Assembly (NCBI RefSeq): GCF_900112425.1
Contig: NZ_FOLP01000033.1
Location: 1-58,140 of the forward strand
DNA length: 58,140 bases
Direction: 5' to 3'
Source: Variovorax sp. OK212
GTDB taxonomy: Bacteria > Pseudomonadota > Gammaproteobacteria > Burkholderiales > Burkholderiaceae_C
In this document: in pieces, positions 41,807-50,450 of the stretch
Layout: each line of letters opens with the position of its first letter
Numbering within the stretch: position 1 is the stretch's first letter
Position numbers and translations under genes: made by a program
Notes under the pieces: generated by a model
Seen by the model: the letters and a program-made list of their open reading frames with translations, nothing else
Database searches by the model: none
What the model was told of the DNA's origin: nothing

Positions 41807-43686
41807 CAACAAGCCTGTACTTCGAAGCGCCAAACGACCTTTCCGTTGGGCGTGTCCAGATCCAGGGCAACGGTCAGACAATTGCCGAATGGGTCGCGAC
41901 CCCTGACAACCGCATGTTCCAGCAGGACGATCTGAAACCGGGCTTCTACTCGGCCGAGATCGGTCCCGCCGGAGTCTCTCCTCAGTCCGTGGTTTTCGAG
42001 ATTCACGAGGGCCGGGCCAACAATGTGGTTCTGCCACCTTTTTCAGCACTGTCTTCGTCGGGAAGCAACACGAGTTTCTACGACACAGACAGCCAGAAAA
42101 ACGTTGCGGAAGCTCCGTATCTGGCGAATGCGGATGCCGGAGAAAACCTGGATCAAGCTGCGCATCGGACTGCCACGTACTCTCGCTTCGCACGCGAGAG
42201 CATTTCGGATTTCCGACAGTCGCAGGCGGTTCCCATTTCGAAGGAGCAGCGGCGCATCACCATCGGCCTGTCGGAAGAGAAAAGCGGCCGGGAGACATTC
42301 GACAAGTTTTGCGGCCAGCCAAGGATCGAGCTGTTCTCCGGCCGGGTGGAGATCGAGATCCCTGCCGACCCGAAGCGCGATCACTGGGCTGGCCATCGGG
42401 TGAGGCTTTCGGCCGCCATCGAAAAGGTGCGGATCGAAAGATGCCTTCTCCCTCTGTATCGCGGTGGGACGAGGATCACGGTAACGGCTCCGCCTTTCGC
42501 TCCGTCAGATCTTGAGTTCGGCATCGTGCCGATCGATCCCAGGTTGCGGGCGCTCGTACGGGCGCTGGATGCCGGAACCTCAGCCGAAGTGACCGCGGTT
42601 CGCGACGACGTACTCGACAAGGATGATCCGGACTCCCTGCTGTCCCCTCACGCCGACCCCTGGGCTGCCATTCTCGTGGGCCTTCTCGCGATCCGCTTTC
42701 CGGAGATATTTCAGCCAATCGATCGGGCATGGGCCGACCTGCTCGTGGAGCGGGCAGGCTGGGCCTTTGACACGCATGTCATCCGGGCCAGCCAGGCGCT
42801 CAACGCGGGACGAGGTACTTCATCGGAAGGCCAGAATGAAGCGGTCGCCGAGGCGGTTGCATTTCTCGCCAGGGCTCAAGTCGCGGGATCACCTTACTAC
42901 CGCTTCACCAACCAGCTCTTCGCAGAGATGGCTTCCGGCATCGTTGAATACCTCAGAACCAACAGGCCTTTTGTCGATCCGGTCTGCGTGAAGCGATTCG
43001 AACAAATCTACGGGCGCTGGCGGCGCGAGCTCCCGCTTCAACGCGGCGCGGGATCGATGTTCACATGGCTTGCGCGCGATCAAGCGGCCTTGAAGGCGCA
43101 CAAGATTCTGACGCCCAATCGATCCTCGTCCGGCAGACTGCGTCCGAGAGACACCTTGGTCATATTCGAAGGACAGGTAAGCGCGGGCCAGGTCGCGTTC
43201 ATCGGAGGAACTCCAGGCGCTCTTCAACACCTGCTTTCAGAAGGTCCTCTTGCCTCCGAAGTTCCGGGGCATCCGGAAGATGCGCTGGCCTGGGACGAAC
43301 TTTCTCGCATGCCGGCCCTCGGCCGGGCTCCGGGGCCTCCGGCCGATCCGAACAGAGGCCGGTTTGGTGGCGCTGCAAGTCGCGGGGGATTTCACCTGAC
43401 GGCGGACTTCGCGTCGACGAAACGCCGTGATCGGGTCACGATCAACCTCACGGTGGAGGCCGAGCGGCTGGAGCAAACCGCGCTCGCCGACGTCGCGTGG
43501 TTCATTCTTCATCCCACGTTCTCGCCTGCGGTTCTGAAGGCGACGTTTCGTGCAGGCCGGGCGCGAATGAGCATCGAGGCATGGGGAGGATTCACGGTGG
43601 GCGTGTGGCTGCCCAAGGCAGGTGTCGAACTTGAACTCGACCTGGCCAAGATCGAAGGAGCCCCAAGAATCATCAGGCTCCGGTAG
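41803..43686 (+). CDS. Multi-domain protein with C-terminal pYEATS-like domain
   Basis: A 627-residue protein whose C-terminus, about residues 540-627, resembles the prokaryotic YEATS domain: AWFILHPTFSPAVLKATFRA followed by ARMSIEAWGGFTVGVWLPKA matches the LHPTF and GWGxF pattern seen in the family. The first 85 residues form a strand-rich module (LYFEAPNDLSVGRVQIQGNG), and a long helical middle has PHADPWAAILVGLLAIRFPE. No membrane helix. The ATG at 41803 overlaps the caspase stop. pYEATS domains occur in prokaryotic conflict modules, so it may be the sensor or adaptor of the system. The YEATS call is by eye and moderately sure. Confidence 0.65.
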   Translation: MTTSLYFEAPNDLSVGRVQIQGNGQTIAEWVATPDNRMFQQDDLKPGFYSAEIGPAGVSPQSVVFEIHEGRANNVVLPPFSALSSSGSNTSFYDTDSQKNVAEAPYLANADAGENLDQAAHRTATYSRFARESISDFRQSQAVPISKEQRRITIGLSEEKSGRETFDKFCGQPRIELFSGRVEIEIPADPKRDHWAGHRVRLSAAIEKVRIERCLLPLYRGGTRITVTAPPFAPSDLEFGIVPIDPRLRALVRALDAGTSAEVTAVRDDVLDKDDPDSLLSPHADPWAAILVGLLAIRFPEIFQPIDRAWADLLVERAGWAFDTHVIRASQALNAGRGTSSEGQNEAVAEAVAFLARAQVAGSPYYRFTNQLFAEMASGIVEYLRTNRPFVDPVCVKRFEQIYGRWRRELPLQRGAGSMFTWLARDQAALKAHKILTPNRSSSGRLRPRDTLVIFEGQVSAGQVAFIGGTPGALQHLLSEGPLASEVPGHPEDALAWDELSRMPALGRAPGPPADPNRGRFGGAASRGGFHLTADFASTKRRDRVTINLTVEAERLEQTALADVAWFILHPTFSPAVLKATFRAGRARMSIEAWGGFTVGVWLPKAGVELELDLAKIEGAPRIIRLR

Positions 43687-44176
43687 CTGAAGAACCGCCG
43701 GGCTGTACAGGGCGAGAGCTTCGGACAGCAGGTGGCTTCGGCGGCTTGTCGGAAGTTGCGTTGTCGATGGCGGGCTTCGACGTCGCCGTCGCGGCAATGG
43801 GCGCGGTCGCCAGGGCCGGACGCAGTTCCGCGAACGGGGCCAGCGGCTTGCGGTGTTTCCCCGGCCCACCTTGCGGTCGACTCCCTGCTGTCGATCGAGA
43901 GTCCGCGTGCTGGAAGCGACGTCATTCGTGCCGTTACTTTCCGTTGGTGTCGCCATGCTTGCACGCGCCGCACAACGATGGCGCGCGTACCGGTCGCCCG
44001 CCGGCCAAGCGATCGGCGCAGGTCATCGAAGCCGGCGCCTGCAGCGCGCGCAAAGCAGCTTTTCGTTCCCTGCTGTTTCACCGGCCGCACGCGCCCATAG
44101 ACTGACCGACGCGAGCACCCGGACGACGCCAATACGCCATCCGGGGCCCATCGACAACTACAAGGAGACACCTGGA
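43687..44176. other. Intergenic region after the caspase operon
   Basis: About 490 bp with no credible gene. It is the right border of the lower-GC island. The ribosome-binding site AAGGAG for the next gene is at 44162-44167. Confidence 0.4.
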
Positions 44177-45142
44177 ATGATCCGTCGGACTTTCCTGCCC
44201 GCGCTGGCCATGGCGCTGGCTTGCGCCGCAACCCTCGGCACCGCCCATGCGCAGCAACCCACCCGCATCGTCGTGCCCTTCTCGGCCGGCGGCGGCACCG
44301 ACCAGTACGTGCGCCTGCTCGCCTCCGAGCTCACCAAGCGCGGCAACCTGGTCATCGTGGAGAACAAGCCCGGCGCCAGCGGCATCGTGGCGGCCGACTA
44401 CGTCGCGCGCTCGCGCCCCGACGGGCTGACGGTGCTCATGTCGTCGCTGAGCACGATGACCAGCAACACCGTGCTGTACGACAAGCTGCCCTACGACCCC
44501 GCGAAGGACTTCGCGCACGTGACGCAGATCGCCTACCAGCCCGCGATCATCGTGGGCCGCATGGACCTGCCGTACACCAACATCAAGGAGATGGTGGCGT
44601 ACGCCAAGGCGCACCCCGGCAAGATCAACCGCGGCTCGCCGGGCGCGGCCATCCTGACCAACCTGGCGCCGCTGTCGTTCGAGAAGATGGCGGGCATCAG
44701 CACCGCGCACATTCCGTTCCCCGGCGACGCGCCGGGCATCCAGGCGCTGCTGGGCAAGCAGATCGACATTCACGGCACGTCCATCACCGGCCCGCTGCCG
44801 CACGTGAAGGCCGGCAAGCTGCGCGTGCTGGGCGTGATGGACAGCCAGCGCCTGCCACAGGTGCCCGACGCGCCGACCTTCAAGGAACAGGGCTTCGACA
44901 TCGAGGCGCCGCTCTGGTATGCGCTGTCGGTGCCCGCGGCCACGCCCAAGGACGCCGTCAACCGCCTGAACAGCGCCGTCAACAAGCTCGTGACCGACCC
45001 CGAGTTCATCAGCCGCGCACGGGCCATGGGCATGGAGCCGCGCGGCGGCACGCCGGAAGAAATCACCCGCTTCATCCGCACCGAGCACGAACGCTGGGCG
45101 CCGCTGCTGCAGAGCCTGAACCTGGCCAAGGAAGCGCAGTGA
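44177..45142 (+). CDS. Bug-family tripartite tricarboxylate transporter substrate-binding protein
   Basis: A 321-residue periplasmic solute receptor of the Bug/TctC family. The signal peptide is MIRRTFLPALAMALACAATL followed by GTAHAQ. The start at 44177 has AAGGAG upstream. Motifs are IVVPFSAGGGTDQYVRLLAS, then IVENKPGASGIVAADYVARS and YDKLPYDPAKDFAHVTQ. It binds an organic acid in the periplasm. The downstream dehydrogenase gene overlaps its stop (GTGA), which suggests that the transported compound is oxidised by that enzyme. Confidence 0.92.
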   Translation: MIRRTFLPALAMALACAATLGTAHAQQPTRIVVPFSAGGGTDQYVRLLASELTKRGNLVIVENKPGASGIVAADYVARSRPDGLTVLMSSLSTMTSNTVLYDKLPYDPAKDFAHVTQIAYQPAIIVGRMDLPYTNIKEMVAYAKAHPGKINRGSPGAAILTNLAPLSFEKMAGISTAHIPFPGDAPGIQALLGKQIDIHGTSITGPLPHVKAGKLRVLGVMDSQRLPQVPDAPTFKEQGFDIEAPLWYALSVPAATPKDAVNRLNSAVNKLVTDPEFISRARAMGMEPRGGTPEEITRFIRTEHERWAPLLQSLNLAKEAQ

Positions 45143-45957
45143 GCGCCTCGCGCAATGGCACAGCCCACGGCGTGGCCCATGGCGCGGCCAGCCACGAGTT
45201 CAGCGGCTTGTTCGACGGCACGGTGGCGCTGGTCAGCGGCGCGGGCCAGGGCATCGGGCAGGCGATTGCGGCCCGGCTGCTGCAGGCCGGCTGCCGCGTG
45301 GCCATCACCGACACGCAGCTCGACGCGGCCCGCCAGGCGGCGCAGGACACCGGCTTCGGCACCGACCGCTGCCGGCCCTACGCGCTGGACGTGCGCGACA
45401 CCGCGCAGTGCGAGGCCGTGGTGGCAGACCTCAACGCGGCCTGGGGGCCCGTCGGCGTGCTCGTGAACAACGCGGGCATCGGCGGGCGCAGCACCTCGGC
45501 CGACGCCGCCGCACTCGGCGAAGACCTCGACCGCGTGATGGCGGTCAACGTGAAAGGCGTGCTCAACCTGACGCTCGCCTGCGTGGCCGACCTCGAGCGC
45601 ACGCGCGGCGCGGTCGTGAACGTGGCGTCGATCACCACGCTGGTGGCCACGCGCGCGCACATTGCCTACGGCGCGTCGAAGGGCGCGGTGGGGCAGCTCA
45701 CGAAGTTCCTCGCGCGCGACCTCGGGCCGCGTGGCGTGCGCGTGAACGCAGTGGCGCCGGGCCTGGTCATGACGCCCATGACGCGGCACGTGGCCAACGA
45801 TGCGGACCGCTTCGGCACGATGGTCGAACGCACCTTTCTCAAGCGCGCCGCCGAGCCCGATGACATTGCCGGTCCGGTGGTGTTCCTCGCGTCGGCGCAG
45901 GCGCGGTACGTGACGGGCACGATCCTGCCCGTCGACGGGGGCTATACGGCGAACTGA
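45139..45957 (+). CDS. Short-chain dehydrogenase/reductase
   Basis: A 272-residue SDR oxidoreductase. The GTG at 45139 overlaps the stop of the receptor gene, with AAGGAAG just before. The Rossmann motif is GAGQGIGQAIAARLL (a TGxxxGxG variant, GAGQGIG), NNAGIGG follows, and the catalytic site is the serine of VNVASITTL with the YGASK motif (tyrosine and lysine). The end is VTGTILPVDGGYTAN. It oxidises an alcohol or reduces a ketone with NAD(P)(H); the substrate is not evident and may be the compound captured by the neighbouring receptor. Confidence 0.92.
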   Translation: MSASRNGTAHGVAHGAASHEFSGLFDGTVALVSGAGQGIGQAIAARLLQAGCRVAITDTQLDAARQAAQDTGFGTDRCRPYALDVRDTAQCEAVVADLNAAWGPVGVLVNNAGIGGRSTSADAAALGEDLDRVMAVNVKGVLNLTLACVADLERTRGAVVNVASITTLVATRAHIAYGASKGAVGQLTKFLARDLGPRGVRVNAVAPGLVMTPMTRHVANDADRFGTMVERTFLKRAAEPDDIAGPVVFLASAQARYVTGTILPVDGGYTAN

Positions 45958-45993
45958 GCATGCCGGCCGCGCAACACGGCCCATAGGGCCCGC

Positions 45994-46167
45994 CTACTTC
46001 AGCGCACCGGCCAGCAACGCCGGGCACCGCGCAAGGCACGCAGCGCGGGCGCCCTGCCCCTGCAGCGAGTCTTCCTTCATGCCGGCGAAGACGAGCAAGC
46101 CGGTCGCCGCGAAGGTGACGGCGGCGAAAGCCAGGGTCCACACGGCGCGGGTCATTGGCGTTCTCAT
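45994..46167 (-). CDS. Small secreted or membrane peptide, 57 residues
   Basis: A short gene of 57 codons whose ATG (46165-46167) overlaps the stop of the HtrA-type protease gene by four bases (ATGA), so the two are translationally coupled. The product starts MRTPMTRAVWTLAFAAVTFA and continues ATGLLVFAGMKED, a single hydrophobic segment that could be a signal anchor. The remainder has two cysteines (AACLARC) near the end. The family is not recognised. As the last cistron of the stress operon it might guard or regulate the protease, but this is unproven. Confidence 0.6.
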   Translation of the reverse strand: MRTPMTRAVWTLAFAAVTFAATGLLVFAGMKEDSLQGQGARAACLARCPALLAGALK

Positions 46168-47684
46168 CGGGCCGCTCCCTGGCGCGCCGGGTCCGCGGCC
46201 CGCACGCGCGGCGCGATCGCCACGAAGTTGCGCGTGGCGCCGCGCATGACCAGCAGCGCCACCGTGTCACCTTCGCCGACCGAGCGAAGCGCCGCATCGA
46301 AGTCGTCCAGCCCCGACACGCCGGTGTCGTTCACCGCGAGCACCATGTCGCCGAAGCGCAGGCCGGCCTGTTGCGCCGACCCGGAAGCGCTCTTCACGTA
46401 GAGCCCCGCATCGGCAGACCCGATGCCGAGCGGGCCCTTGCGCTGGGCGAATTCAAGGCCGAGGCGCAATTCGCGCGCCGCGTCCGAACCCATGCCCATG
46501 CCCTTGCCCATGTCAGTGCCCGCCAGGCCGGCCGGCACCACGTCCGCCGCGCCGGCGGCCACCGGCACCTGCAGCGACAGCGCGGCTTTCCGGCGCCAGA
46601 CGCTCAGCGTCAACCGGCTGCCGGGGCGCGACGACGACACGCGCTCCTGGATGTCGGCATAGGCCATGGGCGCGGCCGCATCGACGGCCAGCACGACGTC
46701 GCCGCTGCGCAGTCCGGCGTTCTCGGCCGGGCTGCCCGCGTCGACCCGCACCACCAGTGCACCCAGCGGCGCACGCAGGCCGAACGCCGGCGCGAGGTCC
46801 GCGCTCAGCGCCTGGGTTCGCGCACCGATCTGGCCGCGCGTCACGCGGCCGCTGGCGCGCAGTTCGTCCGCCACGCGCATGGCGGTGTCGATCGGCAGGC
46901 TGAACGACACGCCGAAGTAGCCGCCGCTGGCCGAATAGATCATCGAGTTCATGCCGACCACGTCGCCGCGCCCGTCGAACAGCGGACCGCCCGAGCTGCC
47001 GGGGTTCAGCGCGACGTCGGTCTGGATCAGCGGCACGCCGTTGCCGCCCGGCATGTAGCGCGGATTGGCGCTGACCACGCCGGCCGTCACGCTGCGCTCG
47101 AAACCGAAGGGCGCGCCCATCGCGGCCACCCATTCGCCGGGACACAGGCGGCTGCTGCGGCCCATGGTCACTGCGGTCAGGCCGGTCAGGCCGGTGCCGG
47201 CGATCTTCAGCAATGCCACGTCGGTGCGGCGGTCGAAGCCGACCAGCGTGGCGTCGAAGCGGCGCTGGTCGGCGGTGGCAACGACGAACTGCCGCCCGCC
47301 GATGACCGCGTGCGCGCTGGTGAGGATGTAGCCGTCGCTGCGCACGATGAAGCCCGATGCCATGCCGCGCCCACCGCCCTGGCCCTGCCCTTGGCCCTGA
47401 CCCCACGCGGCCGAAGGACGCAGGTTGCGGGCAGCAGTTCCCGCGGCATCGGCGGCGCTGGCGTCATCGGCGTCATTGGCGTTGTCCGCGGCACCGCGCC
47501 AGTCCCCGCCCAGCCCCGCGACGCTGACCCCCACCACCGCCGGCCCCTGCCGCGCGGCCGCCGCCACGAAGTCGACGGCGCCCTGCGCCGCGCAAGCACG
47601 CTCCTGTGCCCAGCCGGCCGGGCCCGCCAGGGCAGCGCTCACCCCGAGCAGCGCGGCGGCAACGGCGCGCATCGCGGGCGCCAT
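46164..47684 (-). CDS. HtrA/DegP-type trypsin-like serine protease with PDZ domains
   Basis: A 506-residue periplasmic S1C protease. The signal peptide MAPAMRAVAAALLGVSAALA ends near GWAQE. The catalytic triad is His in LTSAHAVIGGRQF, Asp in RRTDVALLKI and Ser in NPGSSGGPLFDG. Two PDZ modules follow, the first near GALVVRVDAGSPAENAGLRS (about residue 310) and the second near GLYVKSASGSAQQAGLRFGD (about 435). A glycine/glutamine-rich stretch near residues 95-107 is unusual. It degrades or repairs misfolded periplasmic proteins. It is followed by a coupled 57-residue gene and preceded immediately by a universal stress protein gene. Confidence 0.9.
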   Translation of the reverse strand: MAPAMRAVAAALLGVSAALAGPAGWAQERACAAQGAVDFVAAAARQGPAVVGVSVAGLGGDWRGAADNANDADDASAADAAGTAARNLRPSAAWGQGQGQGQGGGRGMASGFIVRSDGYILTSAHAVIGGRQFVVATADQRRFDATLVGFDRRTDVALLKIAGTGLTGLTAVTMGRSSRLCPGEWVAAMGAPFGFERSVTAGVVSANPRYMPGGNGVPLIQTDVALNPGSSGGPLFDGRGDVVGMNSMIYSASGGYFGVSFSLPIDTAMRVADELRASGRVTRGQIGARTQALSADLAPAFGLRAPLGALVVRVDAGSPAENAGLRSGDVVLAVDAAAPMAYADIQERVSSSRPGSRLTLSVWRRKAALSLQVPVAAGAADVVPAGLAGTDMGKGMGMGSDAARELRLGLEFAQRKGPLGIGSADAGLYVKSASGSAQQAGLRFGDMVLAVNDTGVSGLDDFDAALRSVGEGDTVALLVMRGATRNFVAIAPRVRAADPARQGAAR

Positions 47685-48107
47685 TCAACGCACCAGCAGC
47701 ACGGGCACGGTGCAGGCGGCCAGCACCTTGGTGGCGACCGAGCCGAGCACCAGGTTCGTCAGCGACCCGTGGCCGCGCGAGCCCATCACCAGCAGGTCGA
47801 AGCCGCCCTGCTGCGCGAACGAGGCGATCTCCTCGGCCGCGTGCCCGACCTTGTGCACGAACCCTGCCGCAAAGTCCTGCGCGGCGAGCAGCGCGCGCAC
47901 CGGCTCCAGAACCGTGCGGGCGTCGTCCTCGTAGTAGCCCTGCACCAGCTCGCGCCCCGCGAAGGCGGCGGCGCGGTGCGGCACGGGCGGCACTGCGTGG
48001 AACACCGTGAACGCGTGGCCGGCGCCCGACCATTCCTTGTGGGCCAGGAGCCAGGACAGCATGCGCGCCGTGTACTCGCTGCCATCGACGGCCAGCAGGA
48101 TCTTCAT
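47685..48107 (-). CDS. Universal stress protein (UspA-like)
   Basis: A 140-residue UspA-family protein, cytoplasmic, that supports survival in stress. The first strand is MKILLAVDGSEYTARMLSWL, and the ATP-binding-type motif is GSRGHGSLTNLVLGS followed by ATKVLAACTVPVLLVR. Its ATG is at 48105-48107. The gene lies between the hemerythrin and HtrA genes; the HtrA start directly adjoins its stop, so the three are co-transcribed. With the FNR box before hemerythrin it probably belongs to a low-oxygen stress response. Confidence 0.9.
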   Translation of the reverse strand: MKILLAVDGSEYTARMLSWLLAHKEWSGAGHAFTVFHAVPPVPHRAAAFAGRELVQGYYEDDARTVLEPVRALLAAQDFAAGFVHKVGHAAEEIASFAQQGGFDLLVMGSRGHGSLTNLVLGSVATKVLAACTVPVLLVR

Positions 48108-48157
48108 GGTCTTTTCCTTCTCTCGTTTCGGTTGGAAAGCGTCGCGATGCACGGCGC

Positions 48158-48787
48158 CTACAGCGCGGGCCCGAGCCCGATGGGCGCCGGCACGAGGTTC
48201 ACGATGCGCGTGAACAGCGCGCTGTATTCGAGGTCGGCCACATGGCCGGTCAGCGGGTCGCGGTTGGTGGCGAAGGCTTCGTCGAGGTCGCGCCAGTCGT
48301 CCTCGCTCAGCACCCGTTCGGCCAGCGGAAGGATCTCTCGCTCCTCCTGCGCCATGTGCTCCAGGTAGAAGTCGACGTACCGCCCCATCGCCTCTTCGAA
48401 GGCGTCTCGGCGCGGCTCGCCGAGCATCTCGAACGCGAGCAACGCGTGCTCGACGTTGCGGATCTTGCGTTCGCCCCAGGCATGGTCGTTGTCGAGCTTG
48501 TCCATCAGCTCGCGCGACAGCGGCGTGCGCGCGCGCAGCTTGGGAAACAGCAGCTCGGTCTCCTTGCGGTGGTGCCGCTTCTCGGGAAACTCGTCCACGT
48601 AGAACAGCATCGCGCGCAGCACGGCGAAGTCGGGCAGCGTGCGCTTGCGGCGGTGCTGCTCGAGCAGCATGACGATGGAGCGCAGCATGGCCGCCAGCGC
48701 GGCGTGCTCCTGGCGGATGACGCGAACGGCGACGTGGGTGGAGACCGAGGAAACCGTGGAGGCCCTGGAAGGAGACTTGGCTTGCAT
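48158..48787 (-). CDS. Hemerythrin-domain protein
   Basis: A 209-residue hemerythrin-like protein binding a di-iron centre that senses or handles O2, NO or iron. Ligand residues include H in IRQEHAALAAML, HHRKETELLFPKLRA, DNDHAWGERK and YLEHMAQEEREILPLAERVL. The start is the ATG at 48785-48787; a longer upstream frame is not preferred. An FNR-type box lies 35 bp upstream. It heads an operon with the universal stress protein and HtrA genes and fits a microaerobic role. Confidence 0.82.
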   Translation of the reverse strand: MQAKSPSRASTVSSVSTHVAVRVIRQEHAALAAMLRSIVMLLEQHRRKRTLPDFAVLRAMLFYVDEFPEKRHHRKETELLFPKLRARTPLSRELMDKLDNDHAWGERKIRNVEHALLAFEMLGEPRRDAFEEAMGRYVDFYLEHMAQEEREILPLAERVLSEDDWRDLDEAFATNRDPLTGHVADLEYSALFTRIVNLVPAPIGLGPAL

Positions 48788-48821
48788 GCCCGTAGGTTCG
48801 CCGCTGCGCACGCGCCGGCCC

Positions 48822-48835
48822 TTGACGGATATCAA
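48822..48835. promoter_or_regulatory. FNR/Anr-type box
   Basis: TTGACGGATATCAA matches TTGAT-N4-ATCAA at 9 of 10 positions. It lies in the divergent spacer between the hemerythrin gene (48787) and the plus-strand universal stress gene (48901), so it could control both. Confidence 0.7.
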
Positions 48836-48900
48836 GCCCGCGCGTCGAAGCGCTCCCGATACTGGTTGCGCACCCTTCCATCCACTCCAGGAGCCATGCC

Positions 48901-49401
48901 ATGTACCAGCGAATTCTTGTTCCCGTCGACGGCAGTTCGACATCCGGCCGCGGCCTGGGCGAAGCCATCCGCCTCGCCAGGCTCACCGGCGGGCGCCTGC
49001 GCCTGGTGCACGTGATCGACGAGCTCTCGTTCGCGCTCGCAATGGACGCCTACGCGGGCGACTGGCTCAAGGAGCTGCGCGCGGGCGCCGCGAAGCTGCT
49101 CGAAGAGGGCCGCGCGCAGGCCGCGGCGCAAGGCGTGGACGCCGACGTGGTGCTGTGCGACAGCTTCAAGGGCACGGTGCACGAGCAGGTGATCGCGCAG
49201 GCCATCGCATCGCAGGCCGAGGTGATCGTGATCGGCACGCACGGACGCCGCGGGCTCGGCCGCTGGGTCATGGGCAGCAGCGCGGAACACATCCTGCGCA
49301 TGTCGCCGGTGCCGGTGCTGCTGGTGCGGGCGCCCGAGGAACTGGCGAAGGCCGAGTCGGAGCGGTTCACGCTGCCGGTGGGCGAGGTCGCGAGCCAGTG
49401 A
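48901..49401 (+). CDS. Universal stress protein, second copy
   Basis: A 166-residue UspA-family protein. It starts MYQRILVPVDGSSTSGRGLG and ends its ATP-binding segment with VIGTHGRRGLGRWVMGSSAE followed by HILRMSPVPVLLVR. It carries a C-terminal extension of about 20 residues. An FNR box lies 66 bp upstream. It is divergent from the hemerythrin/USP/HtrA operon and probably shares its control. Length is slightly greater than usual for the family. Confidence 0.9.
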   Translation: MYQRILVPVDGSSTSGRGLGEAIRLARLTGGRLRLVHVIDELSFALAMDAYAGDWLKELRAGAAKLLEEGRAQAAAQGVDADVVLCDSFKGTVHEQVIAQAIASQAEVIVIGTHGRRGLGRWVMGSSAEHILRMSPVPVLLVRAPEELAKAESERFTLPVGEVASQ

Positions 49402-49443
49402 CGCACCCGCGTTGCCGGCCGTCAGGCCATCAGGCCACCGGCC

Positions 49444-50355
49444 CTACTTCGGGTTCGGCGAGGGAGGCGAGGTCGGCGAGGTCGGCGAATTCAGCGCATT
49501 CAACGGAATGCGCAGGTAGGAAACCCCGTTGTCGTCCGGCGGCGGGAAGTGGCCGGCCCGCACGTTGACCTGGATCGCCGGCAGGATGAGCGTCGGCACG
49601 CCGAGCGTCGCATCGCGCGCCCTGCGCATGGCGACGAACTCTTCCTCGCCGATGCCGTCGCGCACATGGATGTTGTGCGCGCGCTGCTGCGCCACGGTGG
49701 TCTGCCATGCGGCTTCGCGCGAGGCCGGCGGGTAGTCGTGGCAGACATACACGACCGTCTCCGGCGGCAGCGCGAGCAGCGCGCGCATGGAGCGGTACAG
49801 CGCATGCGCATCGCCGCCCGGAAAGTCGGCGCGCGCGCTGCCGACGTCGGGCATGAAGAGCGTGTCGCCCACGAACACCGCGCCGTCGACCACGTAGGCC
49901 ATGTCCGCCGGTGTGTGGCCCGGCACGCGCAGCGCCGTGGCCGGCGTCTCGCCGATCATGAAGGTCTCGCCGTCCTCGAACAGGTGGTCGAACTGGCTGC
50001 CGTCGGGCAGGAAGCCGCGCTCCAGGTTGAACAGCGTCTTGAAGGTGGCCTGCACCTCGCGGATGTGCGCACCGATCGCGATGCGCCCGCCGAACAGTTG
50101 CTGCAGATGGCGCGCACCCGACAGGTGGTCGGCATGCGCGTGGGTCTCCAGGATCCAGTCGACCTGCAGCTGTTGCGTGCGCACGCAGTCGATGAGGCCT
50201 TCGAGCGACTGCGTGCCGGTCCGGCCCGACTTGAAGTCGTAGTCGAGCACCGGGTCGACGATGGCCGCGCGCCGCGTCGCGTGGTCGTGCACCACGTACG
50301 AAACGGTTCCGGTGTGCGCGTCGAAGAAGGCGTGCGTGGTGGTTCGCTGGGTCAT
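49444..50355 (-). CDS. blh: MBL-fold persulfide dioxygenase / Blh-like hydrolase
   Basis: A 303-residue metallo-beta-lactamase-fold enzyme like the Blh/ETHE1 proteins, which oxidise persulfides with O2. The metal motif is ILETHAHADHLSGARHL, further ligands lie in RVPGHTPADMAYVV (histidine), GDTLFMPDVGSARADF and VYVCHDYPP. The ATG giving MTQRTTTHAFFDAH is chosen; an upstream start adds 13 residues. A poly-proline/serine C-terminal tail (LNSPTSPTSPPSPNPK) is odd. It is divergent from a BigR-like regulator with membrane sulfur transporter genes, the known bigR-blh module that protects against sulfide. Confidence 0.82.
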   Translation of the reverse strand: MTQRTTTHAFFDAHTGTVSYVVHDHATRRAAIVDPVLDYDFKSGRTGTQSLEGLIDCVRTQQLQVDWILETHAHADHLSGARHLQQLFGGRIAIGAHIREVQATFKTLFNLERGFLPDGSQFDHLFEDGETFMIGETPATALRVPGHTPADMAYVVDGAVFVGDTLFMPDVGSARADFPGGDAHALYRSMRALLALPPETVVYVCHDYPPASREAAWQTTVAQQRAHNIHVRDGIGEEEFVAMRRARDATLGVPTLILPAIQVNVRAGHFPPPDDNGVSYLRIPLNALNSPTSPTSPPSPNPK

Positions 50356-50380
50356 CGCGGGCTCCAGGGGTATCGTCGAT

Positions 50381-50412
50381 CTATTGAAGAACAATATATT
50401 GATTGGTATAGT
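50381..50412 (+). promoter_or_regulatory. Promoter with overlapping BigR-type operator
   Basis: TTGAAG (50384-50389) and TATAGT (50407-50412), 17 bp apart, form a sigma-70 promoter for the ArsR-type gene. The palindrome CAATATATTG (50392-50401) within a CTAT...ATAG frame lies over it, so repressor binding would block transcription in both directions. Confidence 0.7.
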
Positions 50413-50450
50413 GTTGTCAACGCAATTCCCTTCGCCCCCTCGCCCACCTC

